From VBAS01 sp035318985 (GTDB lineage: Bacteria > Bacteroidota > Bacteroidia > Chitinophagales > Chitinophagaceae): DNA of 46,991 bases. Location of the stretch: assembly GCA_035318985.1 (NCBI GenBank), contig DATHDP010000005.1, positions 1-46,991 of the forward strand, given 5' to 3'. A program made the translations under genes and the position numbers. A model generated the notes under the pieces. It had not been told where the DNA came from and made no database searches. It saw only the letters and a program-made list of their open reading frames with translations. Below, in pieces: positions 1 to 7,990 of this stretch. Position 1 is the stretch's first letter. Each line of letters opens with the position of its first letter.

Positions 1-1
1 A

Positions 2-673
2 GCGGCCCCTAAAAAGGCGGCTAAACCAATAGTGAAAAAAGCAACCCCTCAAAAGCCAGCAGCTAAGGTTGCTGTAAAAAAACCTGCTGAAAAGCCGGTG
101 AAACCAGTTGAAAAAAAGGCACCTGGTCATGAACACAAATCTTTAGTTTCCGTAAAACCCCAAATAAAACAAATAGTGAAAAAGGAACCTCCTAAACCCG
201 GGAAAGTTGTGATACCCAAAACGACTACGAAGTCAGTAAAAAAATATGAGCCTGAGTTTACCAAATCTGTGCTTGATTCACAGGCAATGGATCCGGGTGC
301 TCCGGTACATAGATATTCCGACGCAGAGCTAGTTGAGTTCAGAGAAATAATCGGTAAAAAACTGGATGCTGCAAAAAAGGAACTGAATTACCTGCAAGGT
401 CTTATTACTCGTAAAGACGAAAGTGGCGATATGGACGAGGGCCGTTACATGACCATGGAAGATGGTAGTGTAAGTATGGAAAGAGAACAGCTAAGCCAAA
501 TGGCAAGCCGCCAGATCACTTTCATCGATCATCTTGAAAAAGCAATGATGCGGATAGAAAATAAAACTTATGGCATCTGTCGTGTTACAGGTAAGCTGAT
601 CGACAAAGCAAGATTAAGAGCTGTGCCGCATGCTACACTTAGCATTGAGGCAAAGCAGATGATGAATAAATAA
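2..673 (+). CDS. TraR/DksA-family protein with degenerate zinc finger (5' partial)
   Basis: The reading frame is open to the left edge, so the N-terminus is missing; a GTG at 32 lies inside the gene and need not be the start. The visible N-terminal third is a low-complexity Lys/Pro/Ala-rich tail. It is followed by a charged helical region and a C-terminal segment with the DksA/TraR pattern (YGICRVTGKLIDKARLRAVP, then HATLSIEAKQ). DksA proteins enter the RNA polymerase secondary channel and modulate transcription initiation. Of the four zinc-ligand cysteines of the classical finger only the first is present; the others are Thr, Ser and Ala. Whether it acts on RNA polymerase is inferred from the family. 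A terminator-like hairpin follows at 695. Confidence 0.8.
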   Translation, partial: AAPKKAAKPIVKKATPQKPAAKVAVKKPAEKPVKPVEKKAPGHEHKSLVSVKPQIKQIVKKEPPKPGKVVIPKTTTKSVKKYEPEFTKSVLDSQAMDPGAPVHRYSDAELVEFREIIGKKLDAAKKELNYLQGLITRKDESGDMDEGRYMTMEDGSVSMEREQLSQMASRQITFIDHLEKAMMRIENKTYGICRVTGKLIDKARLRAVPHATLSIEAKQMMNK

Positions 674-694
674 GATCTCGCTATAACTAATTTT

Positions 695-725
695 AAAACC
701 GTGGAGCTTTTTCCCCGGTTTTTTT
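695..725 (+). terminator. Intrinsic terminator after the DksA-like gene
   Basis: AAAACCG (695-701) pairs with CGGTTTT (716-722) and runs into a T tract. It sits 22 bases after the stop codon at 673. The stem is short and partly A-T, so it is of moderate strength. Confidence 0.55.
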
Positions 726-774
726 ATTTGCCGAAATTATTTTCCAAGTAACTTGTCGCAAATTCTTTTGAATA

Positions 775-2142
775 ATGACTCGTACTGTATTACTCACTGC
801 TTTTTTCTTTTTTTTAATTACAAGTGTAAGAGCACAGGTTGTTTCGGGTCCAATGCTTGGACCTGTTGAATACAGGGATGCAAAAGTCTGGGTTGAAGTA
901 ACTCCACAGGTAAAATCGGTTTCACTTCAGTATAAAAAGAAAGGCGATACAAAAACGAAAACTGTTTTATATAAAGGTCAGCTTGGAAATGATTTTAACC
1001 CACTACAAATAACAGTTGGGGGTTTGGAGTTTAACACTACTTACGAGTATCAATTTATAATTGATGGAAAACAATCTGCAGCAAAAGGTCAGTTTACAAC
1101 AAAAGATCTCTGGGCATATCGCAAGCCTGTTCCTGATTTTTCTTTTCTTACCGGCAGTTGTGCTTATTTTAATGAACCGGCTTATGACAGAGTTTATACC
1201 GACCTGGTTCAGTTAAATAAACTTGCTGCACCTTATGGAAAAGATTCTTCCATTTTTGAAACTATGGCAAAAGAAAAGTCTGCATTCATGTTATGGCTTG
1301 GTGATTCATGGTATACAAGAGAAGTGGATTATTATAGCGAATGGGGTTTGTGGTACAGGGCACATCATGACAGGGCACAACCGGTACTACAAAAGTTCTT
1401 AAAAGCAATGCCACAGTACGCAATATGGGATGATCATGATTATGGTCCGAACGATATGGGTAAAAATTATATTCTGAAAGAAGCAAGCAGAAAAGTGTTT
1501 ATGAATTATTTCTGCAATACATCGTATGGTGAAAATGGGCAGGGGATTTATTCGATGATCAGTTGGGCAGATGTAGAAGTGTTTATGACAGATGATCGTT
1601 GGTGGCGAACTGAGGACAAGATGAAAGACTCAGTAGATGGCAAGCCAAATCCTGAAAAAAGAATGTTGGGTAAAGAACAAATGGATTGGTTGAAAAATTC
1701 TTTGTTGCACAGTTTCGCAACATTTAAAATTGTAGCGGTTGGCAGCCAGGTATTAAATCCTGTTTCGCCTTTTGATAAATGGTGGGATTTCCCAGCGGAA
1801 TATGATGAACTAATGAATTTTATAAAAGAGTATAAGATCAGCGGTGTTGTATTTCTCACCGGTGACCGTCATCATAGTGAAATTATTAAGGTAGATCGTC
1901 CGGGTCATTATCCATTGTATGATGTAACAGTTTCAGCGCTTACCTCAAATGGCTATCCGTTCGGTGGTGCAGAAAAAAATAATCCTTACAGGGTAATTGG
2001 CTTTGATCAGAAACAGAATTATGCAAGATTTTCTTTTTCAGGCAAAAGAGGAGAGAGAAAAATGACGGTTCAATATTTGGGATTAAAAGGTGAGCCACTT
2101 GGCGAATGGAGTGTAAATGAAAAAGAACTCAGGAATCAGTAA
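775..2142 (+). CDS. PhoD-like (alkaline phosphatase D family) metallophosphatase, secreted
   Basis: 455 aa with a clear signal peptide (hydrophobic residues 3-19, cleavage near VRAQ). A PhoD N-terminal Ig-like domain (about 22-110) comes first, then a calcineurin-like metallophosphatase core. Metal-site motifs are visible: GSCAYF, WLGDSWYT, WDDHDYGPND and FLTGDRHHSE. PhoD-type enzymes hydrolyse phosphate mono- or diesters outside the cytoplasm using Fe/Ca centres; the substrate here is unknown. The start follows directly on the terminator region, and the hydrophobic signal begins at residue 5, which supports the ATG at 775. The next gene starts 14 bases after the stop, suggesting cotranscription. 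Confidence 0.85.
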   Translation: MTRTVLLTAFFFFLITSVRAQVVSGPMLGPVEYRDAKVWVEVTPQVKSVSLQYKKKGDTKTKTVLYKGQLGNDFNPLQITVGGLEFNTTYEYQFIIDGKQSAAKGQFTTKDLWAYRKPVPDFSFLTGSCAYFNEPAYDRVYTDLVQLNKLAAPYGKDSSIFETMAKEKSAFMLWLGDSWYTREVDYYSEWGLWYRAHHDRAQPVLQKFLKAMPQYAIWDDHDYGPNDMGKNYILKEASRKVFMNYFCNTSYGENGQGIYSMISWADVEVFMTDDRWWRTEDKMKDSVDGKPNPEKRMLGKEQMDWLKNSLLHSFATFKIVAVGSQVLNPVSPFDKWWDFPAEYDELMNFIKEYKISGVVFLTGDRHHSEIIKVDRPGHYPLYDVTVSALTSNGYPFGGAEKNNPYRVIGFDQKQNYARFSFSGKRGERKMTVQYLGLKGEPLGEWSVNEKELRNQ

Positions 2143-2156
2143 CGAGGAACCAGCAC

Positions 2157-2636
2157 ATGACCATTCAATTTGCATATGAAAAATCTAAAGTAATGCAGGG
2201 CTTACGTTATCATTTTATAACCAGGCCCGAGCTACGACTTATGATCATTGTAGTAAATGTTTTTGCTTTGCTTTCTGCTACCTTATTTTATTTTAAGATC
2301 GTTACGGCACTTGCTTTTTTTATAGGTAGCCTTCTTTGGTTTATGTTGATGATAAGCGTTTGGTTTTTATTACCCGAGATCATTTATCGGCGTACATCAA
2401 CTTTCAAAGATCATTTTGAAATGAGTTTTGAAGAAACCGGGTTTTCTTTAGGCAATGAAAGAGGTTCACGAAATTGGCCATGGAGTGTATTAACTGCGTT
2501 CCTGGAAAGCCCACATTTTTTTTATCTGTATTTTGATAGCCGCACTTTTTTCCTTGTTCCAAAATCAGGTTGCAAGTCGACGGATGAAGTGTTTGAATTA
2601 AGACAATTGTTGAAAGAGAAAATTAAGAAGAAGTAA
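2157..2636 (+). CDS. YcxB-like membrane protein
   Basis: 159 aa. Two adjacent hydrophobic segments (about residues 28-46 and 50-72) are followed by a soluble C-terminal domain. That domain has the YcxB-like pattern: an ETGF-like strand around residue 95, a conserved W before a helix (NWPWSVLTAFLES), then FYLYFDSRTFFLVPKSG. The family's function is unknown. It starts 14 bases after the PhoD-like gene, so the two probably share a transcript. A membrane role is inferred only from hydrophobicity. Confidence 0.65.
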   Translation: MTIQFAYEKSKVMQGLRYHFITRPELRLMIIVVNVFALLSATLFYFKIVTALAFFIGSLLWFMLMISVWFLLPEIIYRRTSTFKDHFEMSFEETGFSLGNERGSRNWPWSVLTAFLESPHFFYLYFDSRTFFLVPKSGCKSTDEVFELRQLLKEKIKKK

Positions 2637-2645
2637 ATATTGTCC

Positions 2646-3074
2646 TTACAATTCTTTTATCATTTCATAATGCGGAATAGTGATCTCGATAAATTCATCT
2701 CCGCTTATTTTATATCCCATCTTTTCAAAAAAGGGAACTGTCGGTTTTCTAGCATGCATACTCATGATCCTGTAACCATGATCTCTTGCCAGGTTTTCGG
2801 CAAATTGAATAAGAGCCCTTCCAATTCCCTTTCCCTGTAAATTATTTAATACCGCCATTTGTCTTAACCGGGCTTTACGCTGATCCATTTCAACGATCAT
2901 GCAACAACCAAGCATTTGTTCATCTTCAAATGCAGCGATAAGAAGATTTTCTTTTTCTTTTTCAATTTCTGATTCGGTAAAACTAAGACCAAGTGGTTTG
3001 CGCAGAATTTCTTCCCGCATCTTTATCATTTGCTGGTATTCAGGAGTGCCAAAATCTATTATTTTCAGAGCCAT
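2646..3074 (-). CDS. GNAT-family N-acetyltransferase
   Basis: 142 aa, the usual size of a single GNAT domain. The acetyl-CoA binding motif A is clear: a strand (KARLRQMAVL) followed by the pyrophosphate loop QGKGIGRALIQFAENLARD, then a late strand (YRIMSMHARK) and a FFEKMGYKI segment typical of motif B. GNAT enzymes transfer acetyl groups from acetyl-CoA to amines; the acceptor cannot be read from the sequence. The gene is convergent with the YcxB-like gene (9 bases apart) and divergent from acpP. A 10-bp inverted repeat lies just upstream. Confidence 0.85.
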   Translation of the reverse strand: MALKIIDFGTPEYQQMIKMREEILRKPLGLSFTESEIEKEKENLLIAAFEDEQMLGCCMIVEMDQRKARLRQMAVLNNLQGKGIGRALIQFAENLARDHGYRIMSMHARKPTVPFFEKMGYKISGDEFIEITIPHYEMIKEL

Positions 3075-3087
3075 AGTTGGTTTAGCT

Positions 3088-3131
3088 TAGTATCAATGCA
3101 GGATTTCAATTTACAACTTAAATTGATACTA
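3088..3131. repeat. 10-bp inverted repeat in the GNAT/acpP divergent region
   Basis: TAGTATCAAT (3088-3097) is repeated in perfect inversion as ATTGATACTA (3122-3131), separated by 24 bases. It lies 14 bases upstream of the GNAT start, where an operator or a leader stem could sit. No T tract follows, so it is not a terminator. Confidence 0.6.
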
Positions 3132-3246
3132 TCAACTGTTGGCAATTACATTTTCTGGTAAACTTCTGACCCTAATCCTTAATAGTCAGTAAGTTTGGTG
3201 CAAGAAGAAAAAAACGCTGTAAATGCGGTAGTTAATTCAAATATTC

Positions 3247-3254
3247 TATTTTTG
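3247..3254 (+). promoter_or_regulatory. Candidate -7 box of acpP (TATTTTTG)
   Basis: TATTTTTG matches the Bacteroidota -7 consensus TAnnTTTG and lies 28 bases before the acpP ATG. No good TTTG was found at the expected -33 distance, so only half of the promoter is supported. Confidence 0.45.
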
Positions 3255-3282
3255 CAGCCATATTTAACTAAAATATCTCATC

Positions 3283-3519
3283 ATGTCAGACATTGCATCA
3301 AGAGTAAAGAAAATCATAGTAGACAAATTAGGCGTTGATGAAGCTGAAGTAACTAACGAAGCTTCTTTCACTAATGATTTAGGTGCCGACTCACTCGACA
3401 CCGTAGAGTTGATCATGGAATTTGAAAAGGAATTCAACATCTCCATTCCTGATGAGCAGGCAGAAACCATTACAACTGTTGGCCAGGCTATTGCTTACCT
3501 GGAAGAAAATGCAAAATAA
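3283..3519 (+). CDS. acpP: Acyl carrier protein
   Basis: 78 aa, acidic, full length for a type II fatty-acid ACP. The phosphopantetheine attachment motif GADSLDTVELIMEFE is present, with Ser37 as the modified residue. ACP carries growing acyl chains in the cytoplasm as thioesters during fatty-acid synthesis. The ATG is preceded by a TAnnTTTG box. fabF and rnc follow in the same direction, the common acpP-fabF-rnc arrangement. Two stem-loops lie between acpP and fabF (3534-3568 and 3582-3614), which may let the abundant ACP be expressed more strongly than the genes downstream. Confidence 0.97.
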   Translation: MSDIASRVKKIIVDKLGVDEAEVTNEASFTNDLGADSLDTVELIMEFEKEFNISIPDEQAETITTVGQAIAYLEENAK

Positions 3520-3533
3520 TTTATCTCGCTCCG

Positions 3534-3568
3534 GGCGGGATATATATGCCTGTCCCTATAAAGCGAGA
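3534..3568 (+). other. Stem-loop directly downstream of acpP
   Basis: TCTCGCT (3534-3540) pairs with AGCGAGA (3562-3568) and encloses a partly self-complementary G/C-rich interior. There is no T tract, so this looks like an mRNA 3'-end stabiliser or processing structure rather than a terminator. It begins 14 bases after the acpP stop. Confidence 0.5.
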
Positions 3569-3581
3569 GAATAAATTTTAT

Positions 3582-3614
3582 CCGCCTTCTGCTGGTATCG
3601 GGGAAGGCGGTTTT
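3582..3614 (+). terminator. Intrinsic terminator or attenuator between acpP and fabF
   Basis: CCGCCTT (3582-3588) pairs perfectly with AAGGCGG (3604-3610), followed by TTTT. Its place between two genes of one pathway suggests partial termination, lowering fabF and rnc relative to acpP. Confidence 0.65.
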
Positions 3615-3662
3615 ACTTACATTATAGCTGCTTAACTTTAATTAAAATTTGAGCTGGCAATT

Positions 3663-4913
3663 ATGGAATTGAAAAGAGTAGTAGTAACAGGGCTGGGGGC
3701 TATCACGCCGATTGGCAATACCATTGATGAATACTGGAACGGGTTGATCAATGGTGTTTCTGGTGCGGATATGATCACCTTGTTCGATGCTTCGAAATTC
3801 AAAACAAAATTTGCCTGCGAGATCAAAGGTTTTGAGCCCACTGCATTTCTTGAAAAGAAAGAAGCAAGAAAGATCGATCGGTTTACACAGATCGCATTGG
3901 TTGCAAGTGATCAGGCTGTTAGCGATGCAGGCATTACAAAAGACAATGTCAATACTGACAGGGTTGGTGTTGTGTTTGCAAGCGGTATCGGTGGTCTTAT
4001 TACTTTCCAGGAAGAAGTAATGAATTTTGCAAAAGGTGATGGCACGCCTCGTTTCAATCCATTCTTTATCCCAAAAATGATCCTTGATATTGCAGCAGGG
4101 CAAATATCAATGCGCCATGGTTTCAGAGGACCAAACTTTGCAGTAGTTAGTGCCTGTGCATCTTCTACCAATGCAATGATGGAAGCCTGTAATCTTATTA
4201 AGTTGGGTAAAGCCGATATCATTCTTACTGGAGGTTCTGAAAGTGTAATTAGTGAGGCCGGTGTTGGAGGATTTAATGCAATGAAGGCATTGAGTGAAAG
4301 AAATGATGATCCAAAATCTGCAAGTCGTCCTTATGATAAAGACCGTGATGGATTTGTAATGGGTGAAGGTGCCGGTGTTGTTATTCTCGAATCGCTTGAT
4401 CATGCAATAGCAAGAGGCGCAAAAATTTATTGTGAACTGGCTGGCGCCGGAGCAACAGCAGATGCGCATCATATTACTGCTCCGCATCCGGAAGGATTAG
4501 GCGCAAAGAATGTAATGAATGCAGCTCTTGAAGATGCGGGTATGAAAGCCGAAGACATTCATTATATAAATACACATGGCACTTCAACACCGCTTGGTGA
4601 TATTGCCGAGGTGAAAGCCATTGTTGACGTTTTTGGTGAACATGCTTACAATGTAAATATCAGTTCGTCCAAATCAATGACCGGGCACTGTCTTGGTGCA
4701 GCCGGAGTTATTGAAGCAATTGCTTGTATAAAAGCAGTAATGCATGATATTGTGCCACCAACAATCAATCATTTTACTGACGATCCTGAATTGGATCCTC
4801 GTTTGAATTTTACTTTTCATAAAGCACAGAAACGTATTGTAAATGCTGCTTTAAGTAATACGTTTGGTTTCGGAGGTCACAATGCATGTGTGATCGTAAA
4901 AAAATACAAATAG
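3663..4913 (+). CDS. fabF: Beta-ketoacyl-ACP synthase II
   Basis: 416 aa, typical KAS II length. It condenses malonyl-ACP with acyl-ACP in fatty-acid elongation. The catalytic set is complete: Cys165 in SACASS, His305 in NTHGTSTPLGD, Lys337 in SSSKSMTGHCLGAAG and His342 in the same motif. The N-terminus (RVVVTGLGAITPIGN) and C-terminus (SNTFGFGGHNACVIVKKY) are the family's standard ends. It lies downstream of acpP across two stem-loops and 50 bases before rnc. Confidence 0.97.
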   Translation: MELKRVVVTGLGAITPIGNTIDEYWNGLINGVSGADMITLFDASKFKTKFACEIKGFEPTAFLEKKEARKIDRFTQIALVASDQAVSDAGITKDNVNTDRVGVVFASGIGGLITFQEEVMNFAKGDGTPRFNPFFIPKMILDIAAGQISMRHGFRGPNFAVVSACASSTNAMMEACNLIKLGKADIILTGGSESVISEAGVGGFNAMKALSERNDDPKSASRPYDKDRDGFVMGEGAGVVILESLDHAIARGAKIYCELAGAGATADAHHITAPHPEGLGAKNVMNAALEDAGMKAEDIHYINTHGTSTPLGDIAEVKAIVDVFGEHAYNVNISSSKSMTGHCLGAAGVIEAIACIKAVMHDIVPPTINHFTDDPELDPRLNFTFHKAQKRIVNAALSNTFGFGGHNACVIVKKYK

Positions 4914-4963
4914 TATTCAAGGTTATTTCACCTTGTAATTCTTCACAGAATTTTTCGTAGCTT

Positions 4964-5719
4964 TTGGCCGTGGATTTTTTTAAACAATTTTTTAGAGAAA
5001 GGGTTGGCGCTTCATTTAAGAAGCAGCTGAAAAACGTACTCGGTTTCAGCCCGGATAATATTTCTCTTTACAAAACTGCACTTACTCATCGTTCCGTTAG
5101 GGAAAATGCCGATGAGAATAATGAACGTCTCGAATATCTTGGCGATGCTGTGCTTAGCGCTTTAGTAGCCGATTATCTTTTTATGCGTTATCCATATAAA
5201 GAAGAAGGTTTTTTGACAGAGATGCGCAGTAAAATGGTAAACCGCCAGCAATTAAATGAGATCGCTATGCGGATGGGTTTGAAAAAGATCACCCTATATA
5301 ATAAATCAGATGGTTCTTTAAAGATCAGCCAGATCTTTGGAAATACATTGGAGGCATTGGTTGGCGCTATTTACCTCGACAGAGGCTATAAGAAAACAGC
5401 TAAATGGGTTACCGAAAGAATTATTTTACCACACATGTTTATTGACGACCTTGAACTGCTGGAAATAAATCATAAGAATAAGCTTTACGGCTGGGCCAAT
5501 AAAAACGGAAAGGTGCTTGAATTTGAAACCGTAGAAGAAAGAGTGGAAAATGGCCGCAGGCTTTTTACAATAGCTGCCGTTGTTGATGGAAATAAAATAG
5601 CAGAAGGGAGAGCATTTAATAAAAAAGACGCATCACAAATAGCTGCGCAAATGGCTGTAGTAATGTTGGGGATCATGAATGCCGAAACTCCCGCTGAAAA
5701 CGATCCGGAAAACAGGTAA
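4964..5719 (+). CDS. rnc: Ribonuclease III
   Basis: 251 aa. The RNase III signature NERLEYLGDAVLSALVADYL is intact, with the downstream acidic site ETLVGAIYLDRGY-like sequence (here LEALVGAIYLDRGY). A double-stranded RNA binding domain occupies roughly the last 75 residues. The enzyme cleaves dsRNA during rRNA and mRNA processing in the cytoplasm. There is no nearby ATG: an in-frame TAG at 4958 limits the start to TTG 4964 or GTG 4970, and the GTG (starting VDFFKQFF) is equally likely. It follows fabF by 50 bases, as in many bacteria. Confidence 0.95.
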   Translation: MAVDFFKQFFRERVGASFKKQLKNVLGFSPDNISLYKTALTHRSVRENADENNERLEYLGDAVLSALVADYLFMRYPYKEEGFLTEMRSKMVNRQQLNEIAMRMGLKKITLYNKSDGSLKISQIFGNTLEALVGAIYLDRGYKKTAKWVTERIILPHMFIDDLELLEINHKNKLYGWANKNGKVLEFETVEERVENGRRLFTIAAVVDGNKIAEGRAFNKKDASQIAAQMAVVMLGIMNAETPAENDPENR

Positions 5720-5722
5720 CCT

Positions 5723-6124
5723 TTACTTTATTTCTTCGCATAACTCTATCAATACTCCATTTGTCGATTTTGGATGAAGGAAACAAATCAATTTATTATC
5801 AGCTCCTTTTTTTGGCTTATCATTTAGTAAAATAAAGCCTTCATTTTTCAATCTTTCCATTTCTGTTTCTATGTTGTCAACTTCAAAAGCTATGTGATGA
5901 AGCCCTTCGCCCTGTTTTTCAATAAACTTTGAGATCACTCCATTTTCCTCAATGCTTTCTAAAAGCTCAATCTTTGTATCGCTGGTTTTGAAAAAAGCCG
6001 TATTCACTTTCTCACTTTCCACCCTCTCCGTTTTATAACACTGACTTTTCAGCAGCTTTTCAAATAAAGGCACGGATTCTGCCAATGTTTTTACGGCGAT
6101 ACCAATATGTTCAACTTTTACCAT
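5723..6124 (-). CDS. mce: Methylmalonyl-CoA epimerase
   Basis: 133 aa, a vicinal-oxygen-chelate fold protein of standard length. It interconverts (R)- and (S)-methylmalonyl-CoA in propionate metabolism. The N-terminus (KVEHIGIAV, His6), GEGLHHIAFEVDNI (His76/His77) and the C-terminal GVLIELCE (Glu127) carry the metal-ligand positions expected for the family. The stop lies 3 bases from the end of rnc, in convergent orientation, and the gene is divergent from iscS. A B12-binding domain of methylmalonyl-CoA mutase type occurs far away at 45241, in line with this pathway operating in the cell. Confidence 0.93.
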   Translation of the reverse strand: MVKVEHIGIAVKTLAESVPLFEKLLKSQCYKTERVESEKVNTAFFKTSDTKIELLESIEENGVISKFIEKQGEGLHHIAFEVDNIETEMERLKNEGFILLNDKPKKGADNKLICFLHPKSTNGVLIELCEEIK

Positions 6125-6192
6125 AGCTCTTTGTTTGATTATAAAGGTCTTACGATTTTGGTAAAAATAGCTCTTAGAGATGAAAATAGCCT

Positions 6193-6222
6193 TTTGAAGT
6201 CAGCTCTTTAGAGTTAATTTTG
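6193..6222 (+). promoter_or_regulatory. Promoter of the isc operon (TTTG-N18-TAATTTTG)
   Basis: TTTG at 6193-6196 is followed after 18 bases by TAATTTTG at 6215-6222. This matches the Bacteroidota promoter form (TTTG near -33, TAnnTTTG near -7) at normal spacing. The iscS ATG is 30 bases further on. It is the best complete promoter match I found in the window. Confidence 0.6.
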
Positions 6223-6251
6223 TAGTCGGTCAAATTTACAATCAAATTAAT

Positions 6252-7469
6252 ATGTTGAAATTTCCCATATACCTTGATCATAATGCTACCACACCTTGCG
6301 ATCCAAGAGTTGTTGAAGCCATGATACCTTATTTTACAAATAGTTTTGGCAATGCTGCAAGTCGTAATCATCCTTTTGGATGGCAAGCTGAAGAAGCTGT
6401 TGATTATGCCCGTGAACAAGTAGCAAAATTAATTGGAGCAGATCCAAAAGAAATAATTTTTACTTCTGGTGCTACTGAAGCAGACAACCTTGCAATTAAA
6501 GGTGTGTTTGAAATGTATGCAAGCAAAGGAAATCATATCATCACTTGCAACATTGAACACAAAGCAGTACTTGATACATGCAAGCATATTGAAAAAGAAG
6601 GCGGAGAAGTTACTTACTTAAAAGTAAATCCCGATGGGCTGATCGATATGAAGGAACTGGAAGCAGCCATCAAACCAACTACCATTCTTATTGCTATCAT
6701 GTATGCTAATAATGAGATCGGAACAGTGATGCCGATGAAAGAGATCAGTGCATTGGCAAAAAAGAAAGGCATTCTTGTTTTTTCAGATGCAACGCAAGCA
6801 GTTGGAAAGATCCCGGTTGATGTAAATAAAGATGGAATTGACCTGATGGCATTCACTGCTCATAAAATGTATGGTCCGAAAGGAGTTGGTGCATTATATG
6901 TTCGCAGGAAAAATCCAAGAGTAAAAGTAACTGCTCAGATGGATGGTGGTGGTCACGAACGTGGAATGCGCAGTGGTACATTGAATGTTCCTGGAATTGT
7001 AGGTTTCGGTAAGGCATGTGAAATATGCTTCAACGAAATGGAAGAAGAAACAAAAAAAGTAAGTGCATTAAGAGATAAGCTGGAAACTGCTTTAATGAAG
7101 ACAGAAGAAGCATACATTAATGGAAGCACACAACATCGTTTGCCACATGTTACCAATATTTCTTTTAAGTACGTAGAAGGAGAAGGCTTGCTGATGGGTT
7201 TCAATAAAGACATTGCAGTATCATCAGGCTCTGCCTGTACATCAGCTTCTCTTGAACCATCATATGTGCTAAAAGCACTTGGTCTTGGCGATGATCTGGC
7301 ACATAGTTCGCTTCGTTTTGGATTAGGAAGATTTACAACGGAAGACCAGATCGACTATACAGTTGAAGCGGTTACAAAAACTGTAAATAAGTTAAGAGAA
7401 ATGAGTCCGCTCTGGGAAATGTATAAGGAAGGAATTGATATGAATAGCATTGAATGGGCTCATCATTAA
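6252..7469 (+). CDS. iscS: Cysteine desulfurase
   Basis: 405 aa. This PLP enzyme removes sulfur from cysteine and delivers it to the IscU scaffold. The N-terminus (YLDHNATTPCDPRVVEAM) is the class V aminotransferase / IscS start. The PLP lysine is Lys205 in TAHKMYGPKG, and the sulfur-carrying Cys329 lies in the IscS-type loop SSGSACTSASLEPS. The C-terminal EWAHH resembles the IscU-docking end of IscS proteins. It leads iscS-iscU-iscA, with iscU starting 32 bases later. No iscR, hscA or fdx is adjacent. Confidence 0.95.
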   Translation: MLKFPIYLDHNATTPCDPRVVEAMIPYFTNSFGNAASRNHPFGWQAEEAVDYAREQVAKLIGADPKEIIFTSGATEADNLAIKGVFEMYASKGNHIITCNIEHKAVLDTCKHIEKEGGEVTYLKVNPDGLIDMKELEAAIKPTTILIAIMYANNEIGTVMPMKEISALAKKKGILVFSDATQAVGKIPVDVNKDGIDLMAFTAHKMYGPKGVGALYVRRKNPRVKVTAQMDGGGHERGMRSGTLNVPGIVGFGKACEICFNEMEEETKKVSALRDKLETALMKTEEAYINGSTQHRLPHVTNISFKYVEGEGLLMGFNKDIAVSSGSACTSASLEPSYVLKALGLGDDLAHSSLRFGLGRFTTEDQIDYTVEAVTKTVNKLREMSPLWEMYKEGIDMNSIEWAHH

Positions 7470-7501
7470 TTTTTTGAAACGAAACAATAAAATTTAAGAA
7501 T

Positions 7502-7918
7502 ATGGCATACTCAGATAAAGTGATTGATCACTACCAGAACCCAAAAAATGTGGGCACACTGGATAAGAGCAAACAAAACGTAGGTACAGGTCTTGTTGGC
7601 GCACCTGAGTGTGGCGACGTTATGCGTTTGCAAATTGAAGTGGATGACAACGGTTTGATAAAGGATGCAAAGTTCAAAACGTTTGGTTGCGGCTCTGCTA
7701 TCGCTTCTTCTTCTTTAGCAACCGAGTGGTTGAAAGGAAAAACTGTTGATGAAGCAATTAAGATCGACAACATGGAAATCGTGGAAGAGCTTCATCTTCC
7801 TCCGGTAAAAATACATTGCTCAGTTTTGGCTGAAGATGCTATCAAAGCAGCGGTAAATGATTACCGTAAAAAGAACGGCCTGCCTGAGTTGAAGTTTGAA
7901 GAGAGTGTTGTTCATTAA
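7502..7918 (+). CDS. iscU: Fe-S cluster assembly scaffold
   Basis: 138 aa, slightly longer than typical IscU. The three cluster-ligand cysteines are present: Cys37 in ECGDVM, Cys63 in FGCGSAIASSS and Cys106 in IHCSVLAEDAI. The LPPVK HscA-recognition motif (LHLPPVKIHCS) sits just before the third Cys, although no hscA is seen nearby. IscU receives sulfur from IscS and iron to build 2Fe-2S clusters. It lies between iscS and iscA, and a long AT-rich stem-loop separates it from iscA. Confidence 0.96.
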   Translation: MAYSDKVIDHYQNPKNVGTLDKSKQNVGTGLVGAPECGDVMRLQIEVDDNGLIKDAKFKTFGCGSAIASSSLATEWLKGKTVDEAIKIDNMEIVEELHLPPVKIHCSVLAEDAIKAAVNDYRKKNGLPELKFEESVVH

Positions 7919-7931
7919 AAAATAAAAATTT

Positions 7932-7979
7932 AAAAGTAAAAAGCCAACTCTCTTCTTTGAGTTTTGACTTTTTACTTTT
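7932..7979 (+). other. Long AT-rich stem-loop between iscU and iscA
   Basis: AAAAGTAAAAAG (7932-7943) pairs perfectly with CTTTTTACTTTT (7968-7979); an inner AACTC (7946-7950) pairs with GAGTT (7959-7963), leaving a small internal loop. It starts 13 bases after the iscU stop and ends 11 bases before the iscA ATG. The descending arm is T-rich, so it could act as a weak attenuator or as an mRNA processing or stability element. Confidence 0.6.
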
Positions 7980-7990
7980 TAGTTAAGTAT

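Noticed and set aside
3642..4487. Two minus-strand frames opposite fabF (153 and 126 codons)
   Set aside because: They are fully antisense to a well-supported FabF with complete catalytic residues, and their translations have no family pattern.
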